A DNA stretch of 24,376 nucleotides from JAFAGX01 sp035501575 (GTDB lineage Bacteria > Acidobacteriota > Terriglobia > Terriglobales > Acidobacteriaceae): assembly GCA_035501575.1 (NCBI GenBank), contig DATJVZ010000107.1, forward strand, positions 1 through 24,376, written 5' to 3'. The translations under genes were made by a program, and so were the position numbers. Position 1 is the first letter of the stretch, and every line of letters begins with the position of its first letter. Below, piece after piece: positions 1-8,378 of the stretch. The notes under the pieces are model-generated. The model worked only from the letters and a program-made list of their open reading frames with translations, made no database searches and had not been told where the DNA came from.

Positions 1-255
1 GGCCAAGAGCATCGGCAGAGAGGTTTGAACGCCCTGGCCAAACTCGAGGCGATTGACCTGAATGACAATTGTTCCGTCCCGCTGAATGTGAACGAAGGCA
101 TCCGGAGGATAGATCTTGGCGGGAGGAGCCTCGGCCAGCAGGCGCGAGTCGAGATAAAGAGAGGCGATCAAACCGCCGGCCGCGGTCGCTGACACGCGCA
201 GGAAACTGCGGCGACTGAGACCTGATTCCAAAGCGAACCGGGTGGTAATGGACAT
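1..255 (-). CDS. Molybdopterin-binding subunit of xanthine dehydrogenase/IorB-type hydroxylase, N-terminal fragment (cut by window edge)
   Basis: The first 85 codons of a large-subunit molybdenum hydroxylase of the isoquinoline 1-oxidoreductase beta (IorB) / aldehyde oxidase type. Such enzymes hydroxylate aldehydes or N-heterocycles and pass electrons to a 2Fe-2S partner. The N-terminus carries a twin-arginine export signal (SRRSFLRV, about residues 14-21) followed by a hydrophobic Ala/Gly stretch, so the folded cofactor-loaded protein should be exported. After the signal comes the typical opening strand region with VHIQRDGTIVIQV and the LEFGQGVQT motif (about residues 54-78), which is characteristic of IorB-like proteins. 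The ATG at 255 has a strong AAGGAGG site overlapping the stop of the upstream 2Fe-2S gene, 11 nt away, so the genes are translationally close. The rest lies outside the window; cofactor residues and substrate cannot be judged. Confidence 0.87.
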   Translation of the reverse strand, partial: MSITTRFALESGLSRRSFLRVSATAAGGLIASLYLDSRLLAEAPPAKIYPPDAFVHIQRDGTIVIQVNRLEFGQGVQTSLPMLLA

Positions 256-266
256 GGTCTCCTCCT

Positions 267-731
267 TTATGCCAGCTGCTGCGAAGCAACCTTGATTGCT
301 TTGCGAATGCGAACATAGGTGCCACAGCGGCAGAGGTTTCCGCCCATAGATTCCTCGATGTCGGCGTCCGTGGGTTTCTGGCGGCTGTTCAGCAGTGCGA
401 CCGCACTCATAATCTGACCGCTCTGGCAGTAGCCGCATTGCACAACGTCCTCCGCAACCCAGGCGTCTTGCACCGCACGGCCCACCCGGTCCTGTCCGAT
501 GGCCTCGATGGTCACGATCGGCCGGTCTCCGATCAGCGAAACGGGAACCACGCACGAACGAGTCGCGACTCCCCCCAGGTGCACGGTGCAAGCACCGCAG
601 GCGGAGATGCCACATCCGTATTTCGTCCCGGTCATCTTCAGATCTTCACGCAGCACCCAAAGCAGCGGGGTACCGGGGTCAACCGCGACTTCTCGGGTTT
701 CACCGTTGACCATTAGCTTGTAAGTTTGCAT
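267..731 (-). CDS. 2Fe-2S subunit of molybdenum hydroxylase (IorA/CoxS type)
   Basis: A 154-residue electron-transfer subunit with two 2Fe-2S domains. The plant-ferredoxin-like cluster uses Cys40, Cys45, Cys48 and Cys60 (CGISACGACTVH motif). The C-terminal helical domain has Cys99, Cys102, Cys134 and Cys136 (QCGYCQSGQ and GGNLCRCGTY motifs). These are the full ligand sets of the xanthine dehydrogenase small-subunit family, and the length is usual for stand-alone IorA/CoxS subunits. It should shuttle electrons from the molybdopterin subunit encoded just downstream to a cytochrome or quinone. I chose the ATG at 731 because GGAGGGG lies just upstream and homology begins there. The same frame stays open for 67 more codons upstream, but that part runs over the cytochrome gene and looks like chance. 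It has no Tat signal of its own, so it probably rides with its partner. Confidence 0.93.
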   Translation of the reverse strand: MQTYKLMVNGETREVAVDPGTPLLWVLREDLKMTGTKYGCGISACGACTVHLGGVATRSCVVPVSLIGDRPIVTIEAIGQDRVGRAVQDAWVAEDVVQCGYCQSGQIMSAVALLNSRQKPTDADIEESMGGNLCRCGTYVRIRKAIKVASQQLA

Positions 732-744
732 GTAACCCCTCCGA

Positions 745-1362
745 TCAAAAATTCTGCGGACACGGCATTCCCGCTTTGACCCATCTCCGCGTAGCGTCAA
801 CAAATTGTTCGTGCGTGAGCGGCGGTAGAGAACGTTCCGTACCGTCGCGGCGGTGTCCCGGCTGGAAAGCCCAGAGCACCAAAGGTTCTTCCTCATGGTG
901 CCGCAAGATGCCGGGGCCATCCAGGTTGCCATTCTGCGAGCGACCGGTAAGAGACCGGCAAACCGCTGGGCTCGACCGGATGCTGTCGTTCGTGTCCTGC
1001 CACTTCATGGAAAGCGGTGCCAGGCGCCAGTTGGGCGCTCCGGGAACACCGGTCGTGTCCGCATTGGCTGACTGATGACAGGTAGCACAGTTGAGGCCTG
1101 GCACACCTTTCCCTTCTGGCCCACGCACGACGTTGAACCAATGACGATGCCGATCATCGCCCTGCTCAGGATAGTTCGTTGCCGTGTGGCAATTAATACA
1201 GCGAGAAAAGGTGAGGACGGAGTATACCTGCTGCCAAGCTGCGAGACCCGCTTCGCGCGTGGCGGATGCGTTTTGACTCGTGGTATGGGCGGGGGAAAGT
1301 GTGCTCGACCACGCGATTAGAATAAGAACAGCCGACGAGCTACGGATGGGGCCGAAGTACAT
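745..1362 (-). CDS. Exported dihaem cytochrome c-like protein
   Basis: A 205-residue protein with a Sec-type signal peptide (hydrophobic stretch about residues 8-25) and two c-type haem sites, CINCH (55-59) and CATCH (92-96). It is first in a minus-strand operon, ending 13 nt before the 2Fe-2S subunit. IorAB-like hydroxylases often sit beside cytochromes c that take their electrons, so this is probably the periplasmic electron acceptor of the complex (inference). Two further cysteines (135 and 201) lie in the C-terminal half, which I do not recognise. The chosen ATG at 1362 has AGGAGA about 7 nt upstream and starts right at the signal peptide; the frame is open 15 codons further up without a comparable site. 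Axial ligands beyond the CxxCH histidines cannot be assigned by eye. Confidence 0.82.
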   Translation of the reverse strand: MYFGPIRSSSAVLILIAWSSTLSPAHTTSQNASATREAGLAAWQQVYSVLTFSRCINCHTATNYPEQGDDRHRHWFNVVRGPEGKGVPGLNCATCHQSANADTTGVPGAPNWRLAPLSMKWQDTNDSIRSSPAVCRSLTGRSQNGNLDGPGILRHHEEEPLVLWAFQPGHRRDGTERSLPPLTHEQFVDATRRWVKAGMPCPQNF

Positions 1363-1586
1363 CACGCGGAATCTCCTTTCCGAGTTAAACCTCTGGCCTG
1401 CACGCACGAATATGTTCGATTGATCCTACTCCACGAAGATGCATGGCAAGTAACCCTACCAAGAAAACAGCGGCGCTAAGCACTGTGCGATCCGGAGATC
1501 AAGATGCGGGAAATAAAGAACGAGGTTGTAAGCGGATAATCTACCACATGGAGTGAAAGATGCGCGGCGATTCGGGCAGGAGGCCA

Positions 1587-3206
1587 TCAAAGCGAGATTA
1601 CCTGATGATCCAGGCAATCGCTGGGGATAGCGTCGTAGAAAACGTGCAGAAGCTCCGTCCCATGGCGCGATAAGAAATAAATGCCGGCGAGCTCGCGTTC
1701 CTGCAGCGACTGGTTCGGGTAGAGAGCATTGGTCAGCACTTCACCGTGCCGCCGTAAGACCTCGGTCTGCCGCAATTCGGCGCGCGCCGCGCGGGCGTGC
1801 AGACCGTCCAGCTGGTGTTGCATTTTCGCGGCCGCATTTTCTGTCGCCTCCACCAAAGTCTTATCTAGGCGGGCGAGAGCGGCGCGAATTGCCTCGAGCG
1901 AATGCTGGAGTGAAACCCCGGCCTGCTCAAAGGCCGACTGCAATTCCGCCGGCAGCGCGCGGGCGGCCAGGGCCTCACGCAAGTGCTCCGGGCTGTGAAA
2001 CAGATCGGTTACGTTCAACTGGTATTGCTCGAGAAGGCGCTTCGGTTTTGATTCCACGATGGTGGCGGAGAAGCGCGGCACGATCGGCGTGGCTCTCCCC
2101 AGCAGCTTTTCATGTACTACACCGGCTTGAGCAAAGTACGCAACTTCGGCGGCGCCTCCCGTGTAGGCCAGAGTGGGTAGTAAGAAATCTTCGACCACAG
2201 GGCGAAGCAAAACATTACCGCTGAACTGCTGCGGCGAAGAAGCCATTCGAGCCAACAACTCCCCCTGGCCGAGACGCTCCTTGCCGACCTTGAAGGTGCC
2301 GTCGTTAGTCTCGTCCGAATTGCGCTCGAGAGGAACTCGCGCTCCGTTGTTCAGGGTAAACAGGAGAGTCGACGACGGCGTCACCTTGACTTGCTGATGA
2401 TATCCAGCCGCTTCGAGCTCTTGGCCCCGCGCCGAAAGAGCCGCATGCAATTCCGCATTGCGCTGGATGGCCTCGCGATAGAGCGGCGCGGCGATCTGGT
2501 GGAGTTCGGGATCCGAGGCATCTAACAGAACCACACCCCAGTCGGCAAACAGGAAAGCGAACAGTCGAGCGAAGGCGCTTCCGAAGCCCTCGCCTGGCCG
2601 GTAGCTGTCGCGCAAGGCCTGGGCGACAGGGGTCTCGCCTAACCAAGTGATCGCTTGTGCCAGAAGCGTGCGAATCTGCGCATCGAACCTGAGCATTCCC
2701 ACCGGCGCATCGGGTTGGCCTTCGATCGATGCGGCCAAGGTTTCAAGTAAACCCTCCGGCCCAGGAATCGAGACTCGGTTGACCTCCGCCAAGTCATGGT
2801 CTTCGGTGGCTAGCCAGAAAACAGGAACACAATCGACGCCCATTTCCGTGGCTACCTGGGCCAGTTTGATGGCCGTAAGTGCCTTGTAGAGAGAAAACAA
2901 AGGGCCACCGAACAAGCCCACTTGTTGGCCAGTCACTATCGCAGCGGCTCCCGAGCGCAGGCGAGCGATGTTCGCCATGGTCTGCGCTGAACACCCCCAG
3001 GACTCGTTCTGACGCTGGAGAATCTGACCAACAGACTGCCGGCGTCCCGCCGGGTAGCTAATCGCAGCGGCTTCCTCTCTCAGCCATTCGGTGATATAGG
3101 GAGATCTTCGATAGAAAGACCGGACTCGCGGATAGTCATATAAGAAATCGGTGAACAAGCGGCTGACATGCGGAATGGCGCTAAAAGGTAGACACTCCGA
3201 CTTCAC
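1587..3206 (-). CDS. bshC: Bacillithiol biosynthesis cysteine-adding enzyme BshC
   Basis: A 539-residue protein matching BshC, which joins L-cysteine to glucosaminyl-malate in the last step of bacillithiol synthesis in the cytosol. Visible family blocks are VTGQQVGLFGGP (91-102) with the following SLYKALTAIKLA helix, and PVFWLATEDHDLAEVN (128-143); both belong to the Rossmann-like core. The C-terminal 120 residues are Ala/Leu/Arg/Glu-rich and fit the coiled-coil arm of the family. The length is normal for the family. The start is a GTG at 3206 preceded by GAGGAG at suitable spacing. The gene stands alone; bshA and bshB are not in the window, which is usual because they are often unlinked. Its presence implies bacillithiol as the low-molecular-weight thiol, which fits several non-Firmicute phyla including Acidobacteriota. 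Confidence 0.95.
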   Translation of the reverse strand: MKSECLPFSAIPHVSRLFTDFLYDYPRVRSFYRRSPYITEWLREEAAAISYPAGRRQSVGQILQRQNESWGCSAQTMANIARLRSGAAAIVTGQQVGLFGGPLFSLYKALTAIKLAQVATEMGVDCVPVFWLATEDHDLAEVNRVSIPGPEGLLETLAASIEGQPDAPVGMLRFDAQIRTLLAQAITWLGETPVAQALRDSYRPGEGFGSAFARLFAFLFADWGVVLLDASDPELHQIAAPLYREAIQRNAELHAALSARGQELEAAGYHQQVKVTPSSTLLFTLNNGARVPLERNSDETNDGTFKVGKERLGQGELLARMASSPQQFSGNVLLRPVVEDFLLPTLAYTGGAAEVAYFAQAGVVHEKLLGRATPIVPRFSATIVESKPKRLLEQYQLNVTDLFHSPEHLREALAARALPAELQSAFEQAGVSLQHSLEAIRAALARLDKTLVEATENAAAKMQHQLDGLHARAARAELRQTEVLRRHGEVLTNALYPNQSLQERELAGIYFLSRHGTELLHVFYDAIPSDCLDHQVISL

Positions 3207-3489
3207 CTGACGTTCTCCTCTTGGGGTTGGACGGCAAAACCCATGGAAAGTTACCCTATGCCTTGTTCACGTCCTACTTGAGATGGTTTGAAGTACGGGT
3301 GCGATGCACAAAGTGGAGGCGAAAGCTTACCATCCCGGCACGGATCGGGAATCCTGCCTACCAGCTAATCAACTCGGCTTCATCGCGACAGTAACCAAGA
3401 AAGCAATAACGTAACTACCCGATTGCCGAGGGAGCTTTTCGGGAGCAAATTTCTGGCTAAGGATTGGGGAGATTTCCCGGGAGGGTTCG

Positions 3490-3708
3490 ATGAGCTCACC
3501 AGTAGAGGCAGAGCGCCGCTGTGATGCCCCGCTCGGCAACCGCCTTACCGGTACTCAACCCGAGCGTTGCGGCAAAATTGCTTGGACTCTGTGCGCGGCC
3601 TGTGGTACGGCTCTATGCGAGGCTCATGAAATTGTGTGCCAGCATTGCGATCGCAGCTTCTGCTCGAACTGCGAGCACGTCTGTCGAGTGGCCGGGCAGG
3701 CGGCGTAA
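3490..3708 (+). CDS. Small cysteine-rich, probably zinc-binding protein
   Basis: A 72-residue protein with ten cysteines, most in pairs: CAAC (35-38), C43 with H46 (CEAH), CQHC (50-53) and CSNC (58-61), then C65. The alternating C-x2-C and C-x2-H spacing resembles a small treble-clef or B-box-like zinc binder, but I cannot name a family. There is no signal peptide or membrane segment, so it should be cytosolic. A GGGAGGG site lies 5 nt before the ATG. It is divergent from bshC with about 280 bases between them, a region that must hold both promoters. It could bind zinc or iron, or act as a small nucleic-acid or protein-binding module. No function is claimed. Confidence 0.6.
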   Translation: MSSPVEAERRCDAPLGNRLTGTQPERCGKIAWTLCAACGTALCEAHEIVCQHCDRSFCSNCEHVCRVAGQAA

Positions 3709-3751
3709 CCTGCCGCGGGCTTACTTCCGGGCCCCCCAGGCAGTCGAACTT

Positions 3752-3937
3752 TCAGCGCTGGACGCGTCGTGAATGGATGCGGATACCGAGGAATGAAATC
3801 GGTATGGCCCCAAACATGCCGAGGCCAATACCCGCGAACGGATTCCATCCCAGGTCGACTGTGCGAAGGCACACCACCAGAGCCCAGAGCAGAGCCGTGG
3901 ACTGAAACGCGTACAGCATCATCTGGCGCCTCATCAT
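3752..3937 (-). CDS. Possible tiny membrane protein (two predicted TM segments)
   Basis: A 61-residue reading frame starting at tandem ATG codons (3937 and 3934), with an AGGA site about 6 nt upstream. It encodes a basic N-terminus (MMRRQ), a hydrophobic helix (about residues 7-24), a polar turn with DLGWNPF, a second glycine-rich hydrophobic helix (about 29-47) and a basic tail (RIHSRRVQR). This is a sensible layout for a helical hairpin in the inner membrane. The frame stays open 71 codons further upstream, but that part is not protein-like. It converges on the small cysteine-rich gene. I do not recognise a family; a chance open frame remains possible. Confidence 0.4.
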   Translation of the reverse strand: MMRRQMMLYAFQSTALLWALVVCLRTVDLGWNPFAGIGLGMFGAIPISFLGIRIHSRRVQR

Positions 3938-4768
3938 TTTGAATCCTGATCCGCCCAGCATCCCGGGAAGATGTCGATAAGTATCGAAAGGTCCATGTAC
4001 TTCCGCAGAATGCAAATATCGGCTGCTCCGATACCACACCAAGCAGGGTTCCCCGACAAGATGACGGAAGAGAGTCGGCAGAGTTACTCTCCGGGAAATG
4101 CTTGTGCTAGAACCCGGCAACGGTAACCGTGGGATGTAACTTGCGGGCACTTTGGGTTTGTACGAATCTGATAGAACCTGCCTGCATGATTCATCTCGTG
4201 CCTACAACCACTTTCTTGAGAGTGCGGATGGGCAGGAAAACCAGTTAGTTAGGTTTGGCATGGGGCTTACTGTTCCCTTGGCTCCGGACCGTGACGCAGG
4301 TGGTTGAAAGAGTGAGGGTTCCCGGGCACCCTCGCGCAAGGCGGCCCGACAGGGGTAACTCATATCCGCAATATGTTTCGCATGGCAAGAGCAAAAGATT
4401 GCATCCGTCTTGAAGCTTGCAAGCTTCTCCTCTCCACCAAAGCAAATCGGCATCCGGAGACTGCCAGGCTCCGGCAGCGCTGGCGAGGCTGAGGCGAAGC
4501 ATGGCGGAATCCGCTTAGTTAACCATTTGCGCAAACGGCGATGACAAGCAGACTTGCGAGCTAGGAAAAAGCAACCAAGCGTACCGCGGAGGTGAATGGG
4601 AGACATTAGCGAATGCTTTACATAGGGTTCGAACATTGATGTGCCGCCTCAAGGCCCCAAACCACGCGTTGTCCGTTCGAAAAGCAGTCAGCTACTGAAG
4701 TCAGCATGGTGTAAGATGGTGTTCGCTTTCCTTTCCCGCCTGTAGTAAATGGCCGAGGACCAACCCGG
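3938..4768. other. Gene-poor stretch upstream of the sensor kinase
   Basis: About 830 bases with no convincing gene. Open frames exist on the minus strand (4202-4636 and 4245-4502), but they overlap each other, lack clear ribosome sites and show no domain-like pattern. The stretch contains a perfect 16-base palindrome at 4412-4427. The promoter of the downstream kinase should lie in the last 150 bases, but I could not pick a convincing -35/-10 pair. Confidence 0.5.
4412..4427. repeat. Perfect 16-base palindrome
   Basis: GAAGCTTGCAAGCTTC reads the same on both strands. It sits in the non-coding stretch about 340 bases upstream of the sensor kinase start. It could be a dimeric operator or may be chance. 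No T-run follows, so it is not a typical terminator. Confidence 0.5.
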
Positions 4769-6604
4769 ATGAGCACAATGTCGCAACCAGCAAAACCGCG
4801 TACATTATTTTCGCTTGCCATCGCCCTGCTAGGCATCTCTGTGCTTGCCACCTATCTTGCGTTCACTTATTTCAGAGCCAGTGAACGATGGGTAACGCAT
4901 ACCCAAGAAGTACGTGCCGTTCTCGGCGACCTCGAAGCCACGATCAGTGAGGCGGGACGCATGAGAATGAGCTATCTGCTGTCGGGCAGCGATTCCAACT
5001 TAACGGAGTACCAAGCCGCGGTCTCAAGAATTGCCGATCGCATGCGTGAACTACGGGCGCTCACCAACGATAACCAGACGCAACGCGAACATTGTGACCG
5101 CTTTGCATCCGTCACCAACGCGCGTCTCAAAGCGTGGCAGGATTCAATCGTCCAGCGGCAGCAAGGCCAATCTGTGGAGCTGTCGAGTCTGTTGCGGCAG
5201 AACGTCGATTCCGCTTCGAAAGGAGCGGCTGCGGCCGAAGCCATCAGAGTGGAAGAGACTCGGCTGCTTGGCCAAAGAACCAAGGCCGCTCAACTACGGT
5301 TCTTCATGGCCACCGCTTTGGTCTTCGCCAGTTTCATTTTGGCACTGATTCTGCTGTACTACCACTACCGTTTGTTGAGCGAAGAGCTCGAAGCACGAGA
5401 GCAGGCGGAGCAGACGCTGCGCGAGGCATATTTGCGCGAAGCCGAAATACGGCAAAATGAGGAACGGTTTCGGCTGTTTGTCGAGGCGGTGGGGGATTAC
5501 GCGATCTTTGTGCTGGATGCCGAGGGGAACGTCTGCAGTTGGAACAAAGGGGCCGAGCGGCTCAAGGGCTACGCGGCATCGGAGATTCTCGGCAAACACT
5601 TCTCCGCCTTTTACCCACAGGAAGATGTGGAAAGCGGCAAGCCCCAGTGGGAGCTGGAAGTTGCCACCAAAGAGGGCCGAATCGAAGACGAGGGTTGGCG
5701 GGTTCGCAAGGACGGCTCGCGGTTCTGGGCCAACGTCGTCATCACCGCGACGCGAGACGAGCAAGGTAAAGTGATCGGTTTCACAAAGGTAACACGGGAT
5801 TTTACGGAGAGAATGCAAGCCCAAGAAGACCTTCGCAACGCCAATACCGAACTGGCGTCCGAGGTGGCCGAAAAGCGGTCCGCCGAGAAAAGACTGGCGA
5901 TTTCCGAACGCTCGCTTCGTGGCCTTTCGCTGCGCTTGTTGCGTATGCAAGATGAAGAGAGGAGACGCATCGGCAGAGATCTTCACGACAGCCTGGGGCA
6001 ATATCTGGCGGCGTTGAAGATGAACCTCGATTCCTTGGAATCGGTTCTCAACGTGGGCCCGAACGGAGCCAGTCGCGACGTTGCCCAATGCGCTCGTCTG
6101 GCGGGCGACGCAATCAAAGAACTACGAACCATATCGTATCTGCTGTATCCTCCCATGCTCGAAGAAATGGGGCTGAAATCGGCGATACCGTGGTACCTCG
6201 ACGGGTTTTCCAAGCGCAGCAATATTGCCACCACTTTCGAAGTCGCCCCTGATTTCGGCCGGCTGCCAACCGAGGTGGAGTTGGCGATGTTTCGCATCCT
6301 GCAAGAAAGCTTGACCAATGTTCATCGGCACTCGGGAAGTTCGACGGCCACCATTCGACTGTCCATGGCGGACGGATTCGCTTTTCTCGAGGTCCGGGAC
6401 ACGGGAAGAGGAATTCCGCTTGCCTTGTTGGAGCAATCGAGTGAGGACTGGATGGGTTCTTTAGGAGTCGGACTGCGAGGCATGAACGAGCGTATGCGCC
6501 AACTCGGAGGCAAGCTCGAAGTGTCTTCCACGAAGGGCGGAACGGTGGTCGTAGCCAGCGTTCCGGCGGGGCAGCCCTTTACCGCCATGACCAGGTCAGC
6601 CTAG
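4769..6604 (+). CDS. CHASE3-PAS sensor histidine kinase, HisKA_3 (NarL/DegS-type), orphan
   Basis: A 611-residue membrane kinase. The order is TM1 (about 13-35), an extracytoplasmic helical region of CHASE3 type (about 40-175), TM2 (about 178-199), a coiled-coil linker, a PAS domain (about 230-347, with FVLDAEGNVCSWNKGAERL and a C-terminal GFTKVTRDFTER), a second coiled coil (350-385), and a HisKA_3 dimerisation domain. The phosphoacceptor is His406 in RRRIGRDLHDSLGQ. The ATPase domain has the N-box QESLTNVHRH (512-521), DTGRGIP (544-550) and GVGLRGMNERM (566-576). This class normally phosphorylates NarL/FixJ-type regulators, but none is encoded nearby, so its partner must lie elsewhere. The ATG at 4769 follows a GAGGA element; a second ATG three codons on is an alternative. 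The downstream neighbour is convergent, so it is probably transcribed alone. The signal sensed is unknown. Confidence 0.92.
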   Translation: MSTMSQPAKPRTLFSLAIALLGISVLATYLAFTYFRASERWVTHTQEVRAVLGDLEATISEAGRMRMSYLLSGSDSNLTEYQAAVSRIADRMRELRALTNDNQTQREHCDRFASVTNARLKAWQDSIVQRQQGQSVELSSLLRQNVDSASKGAAAAEAIRVEETRLLGQRTKAAQLRFFMATALVFASFILALILLYYHYRLLSEELEAREQAEQTLREAYLREAEIRQNEERFRLFVEAVGDYAIFVLDAEGNVCSWNKGAERLKGYAASEILGKHFSAFYPQEDVESGKPQWELEVATKEGRIEDEGWRVRKDGSRFWANVVITATRDEQGKVIGFTKVTRDFTERMQAQEDLRNANTELASEVAEKRSAEKRLAISERSLRGLSLRLLRMQDEERRRIGRDLHDSLGQYLAALKMNLDSLESVLNVGPNGASRDVAQCARLAGDAIKELRTISYLLYPPMLEEMGLKSAIPWYLDGFSKRSNIATTFEVAPDFGRLPTEVELAMFRILQESLTNVHRHSGSSTATIRLSMADGFAFLEVRDTGRGIPLALLEQSSEDWMGSLGVGLRGMNERMRQLGGKLEVSSTKGGTVVVASVPAGQPFTAMTRSA

Positions 6605-6626
6605 GGCTGCTTGCTCAATCGCAGCC
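6605..6626. other. Weak inverted repeat between convergent genes
   Basis: GGCTGC (6605-6610) pairs with GCAGCC (6621-6626) across a 10-base loop directly after the kinase stop codon. There is no T-run after it on either strand. It could help end transcription from either side but is not a typical intrinsic terminator. Confidence 0.25.
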
Positions 6627-6747
6627 TGGGTCGATCCGGCTCATCATTTACCTCAATCTTCGGAGTTTCCTGCCCCGGGGCTGGTGCACCCTGTCGTACC
6701 GCAACCTTTCTTCCTAGCGATTGTCTTTACCCAAGCGACCTGCCTGC

Positions 6748-8355
6748 CTAGTCCTGCTTCATCTTCCGCAGATCCCGTCCCGTCATCTCCTTGGGTTGCG
6801 GAATGCCAAGCATGCCTAAGAGGGTCGGCGAGATGTCGCGCAGTGAGCCGTTCGGCTGCAAGCTGAATTGCTTGCTGTTTTCGGAAACGACGATGCATGG
6901 AACCGGATTGGTGGTGTGCGCCGTGTGCGGTCCTCCGCTGACGGGGTCGACCATCATCTCGGCGTTGCCATGGTCGGCGGTAATGAGCATGGCTCCGCCG
7001 CGCGCGCGCACCGCCGCCTCGATTCGCTCGAGGCAGGCATCGACGGTCTCCACCGCCTTCACCGTCGGCTCGATTTTGCCCGAGTGGCCCACCATGTCCG
7101 CGTTGGCGAAGTTCACGATGATGACATCAAAGGCGTCGTCCCCCACGGCCTTGACCAAGGCATCGGCGATACCCGCGGCGCTCATCTCGGGTTTCAGATC
7201 GTAGGTGGCAACCTTCGGAGAAGGCACCAGGATCCGGTCTTCGCCGGGAAATGGCTGTTCGACTCCTCCGTTAAAGAAATACGTCACGTGCGCATATTTC
7301 TCGGTTTCCGCCACCCGCAGGTTGCGCAGCTTCATCTGCGCCATGACATTGGCCAATATGTTGTCCAGGGATTCGGGAGGAATCACCACCGGGAGCGAGA
7401 AATTCCTGTCGTAGCGGGTCATGCATACGTAGTGGAGATTCTTGGGCACGCCATCCCGCGGGAGCATGGCGTCGAGATCTTCCGCACCCGGCAAATCGCG
7501 GCCTTCGGTTGGGTTGAGACCGCTGTTTCGCGCTAGAGCTCGGGTAATCTGCCGCACCCGGTCGGCGCGAAAATTGAAGCAGATGCAGGAATCTTCGTCG
7601 CGGATGGTTGCCCGCGGTTGTCCCGGGCGGTCGCTACAGACAAAGGGAACCACAAACTCATCGGTTACTCCCTGGTTGTAAGAATCCTTCACGCCCTGGA
7701 CGGCCTCGCTGTACCTTCTGGCCTCTCCATCACCGTGAACCATGGCGGCAAATGCCTTGGCGATGCGCTCCCAGCGGCGATCGCGATCCATGGCATAGTA
7801 GCGCCCGTTCACGGTCGCAATCGCGCCGCAATTGTATTCCCGCATCTTCTGCTCGAGTTGCTCGAGAAACCCTGCGCCGCTGGTAGGCAGCGTGTCCCGG
7901 CCATCCATAAAGGCATGTACAAAGACGCGGTCCACTCCGTTCTGCTTCGCCATTTTCAGGAGCGCGTAAAGGTGCGTCTGATGGGAATGCACGCCACCAT
8001 CGGAGACCAGCCCAAACAGGTGCAAGCGCCGCCCTTCCCGCGCGTGTTTCATGGCGTCGACGAGCACCGGTTGGCGGAAGAACTCGCCGCTTTGAATCAT
8101 CTGATCGATGCGGGTGATATCCATGTGCACGATTCGACCAGCGCCGATGTTGAGATGGCCGACTTCGCTATTGCCCATTTGCCCTTCGGGCAGGCCAACG
8201 TATTTGCCGCTGGTGTGAAGCAGGATGTTGGGATAGTCGCGCAGCAAGCGATCGTAGGTCGGCTTGCGGGCTAGCGCAATGGCGTTGGCTGCGGTTTCCG
8301 CACGAAAACCCCAGCCGTCAAGGATGACTAGGACGAGAGGCTTGGGACGATTCAT
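6748..8355 (-). CDS. gpmI: 2,3-bisphosphoglycerate-independent phosphoglycerate mutase
   Basis: A 535-residue cofactor-independent phosphoglycerate mutase that interconverts 3- and 2-phosphoglycerate in glycolysis and gluconeogenesis, using two metal ions. Visible active-site blocks are LVILDGWG with Asp13, MGNSEVGHLNIGAGR with the phosphoserine nucleophile Ser63, VHAFMDGRDTLP (146-157) in the transferase domain, and TADHGNAEMM (459-468) for metal binding. The length fits the family. It follows the DUF2059-type gene by 23 nt and is probably cotranscribed with it. The ATG at 8355 has GGAGG upstream at a rather long spacing (about 13 nt), but the N-terminus matches the family start. It converges on the sensor kinase gene. 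Nothing appears missing or truncated. Confidence 0.96.
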   Translation of the reverse strand: MNRPKPLVLVILDGWGFRAETAANAIALARKPTYDRLLRDYPNILLHTSGKYVGLPEGQMGNSEVGHLNIGAGRIVHMDITRIDQMIQSGEFFRQPVLVDAMKHAREGRRLHLFGLVSDGGVHSHQTHLYALLKMAKQNGVDRVFVHAFMDGRDTLPTSGAGFLEQLEQKMREYNCGAIATVNGRYYAMDRDRRWERIAKAFAAMVHGDGEARRYSEAVQGVKDSYNQGVTDEFVVPFVCSDRPGQPRATIRDEDSCICFNFRADRVRQITRALARNSGLNPTEGRDLPGAEDLDAMLPRDGVPKNLHYVCMTRYDRNFSLPVVIPPESLDNILANVMAQMKLRNLRVAETEKYAHVTYFFNGGVEQPFPGEDRILVPSPKVATYDLKPEMSAAGIADALVKAVGDDAFDVIIVNFANADMVGHSGKIEPTVKAVETVDACLERIEAAVRARGGAMLITADHGNAEMMVDPVSGGPHTAHTTNPVPCIVVSENSKQFSLQPNGSLRDISPTLLGMLGIPQPKEMTGRDLRKMKQD

Positions 8356-8378
8356 CGGGTGGATTGCGCCTCCGTTCT

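Noticed and set aside
732..932. N-terminal extension of the 2Fe-2S subunit frame
   Set aside because: It overlaps the cytochrome gene in another frame; the family start and a strong ribosome site are at 731.
4380..4441. tRNA-like end (CCTCTCCACCA) on the plus strand
   Set aside because: No matching 5' acceptor strand and no TTCRA T-loop before it; the palindrome occupies that place.
4202..4636. Minus-strand open frames of 144 and 85 codons in the gene-poor region
   Set aside because: They overlap in different frames, have no clear ribosome sites, odd composition (many Cys, Pro, Ser, Arg) and no recognisable domain.
5294..6088. 264-codon open frame antisense to the sensor kinase
   Set aside because: A shadow of a strongly coding frame in GC-rich DNA; no domain-like features.
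6868..7536. 222-codon open frame antisense to gpmI (and 7618-8274 next to it)
   Set aside because: His/Arg/Val-rich shadow of gpmI codons; gpmI is certain.
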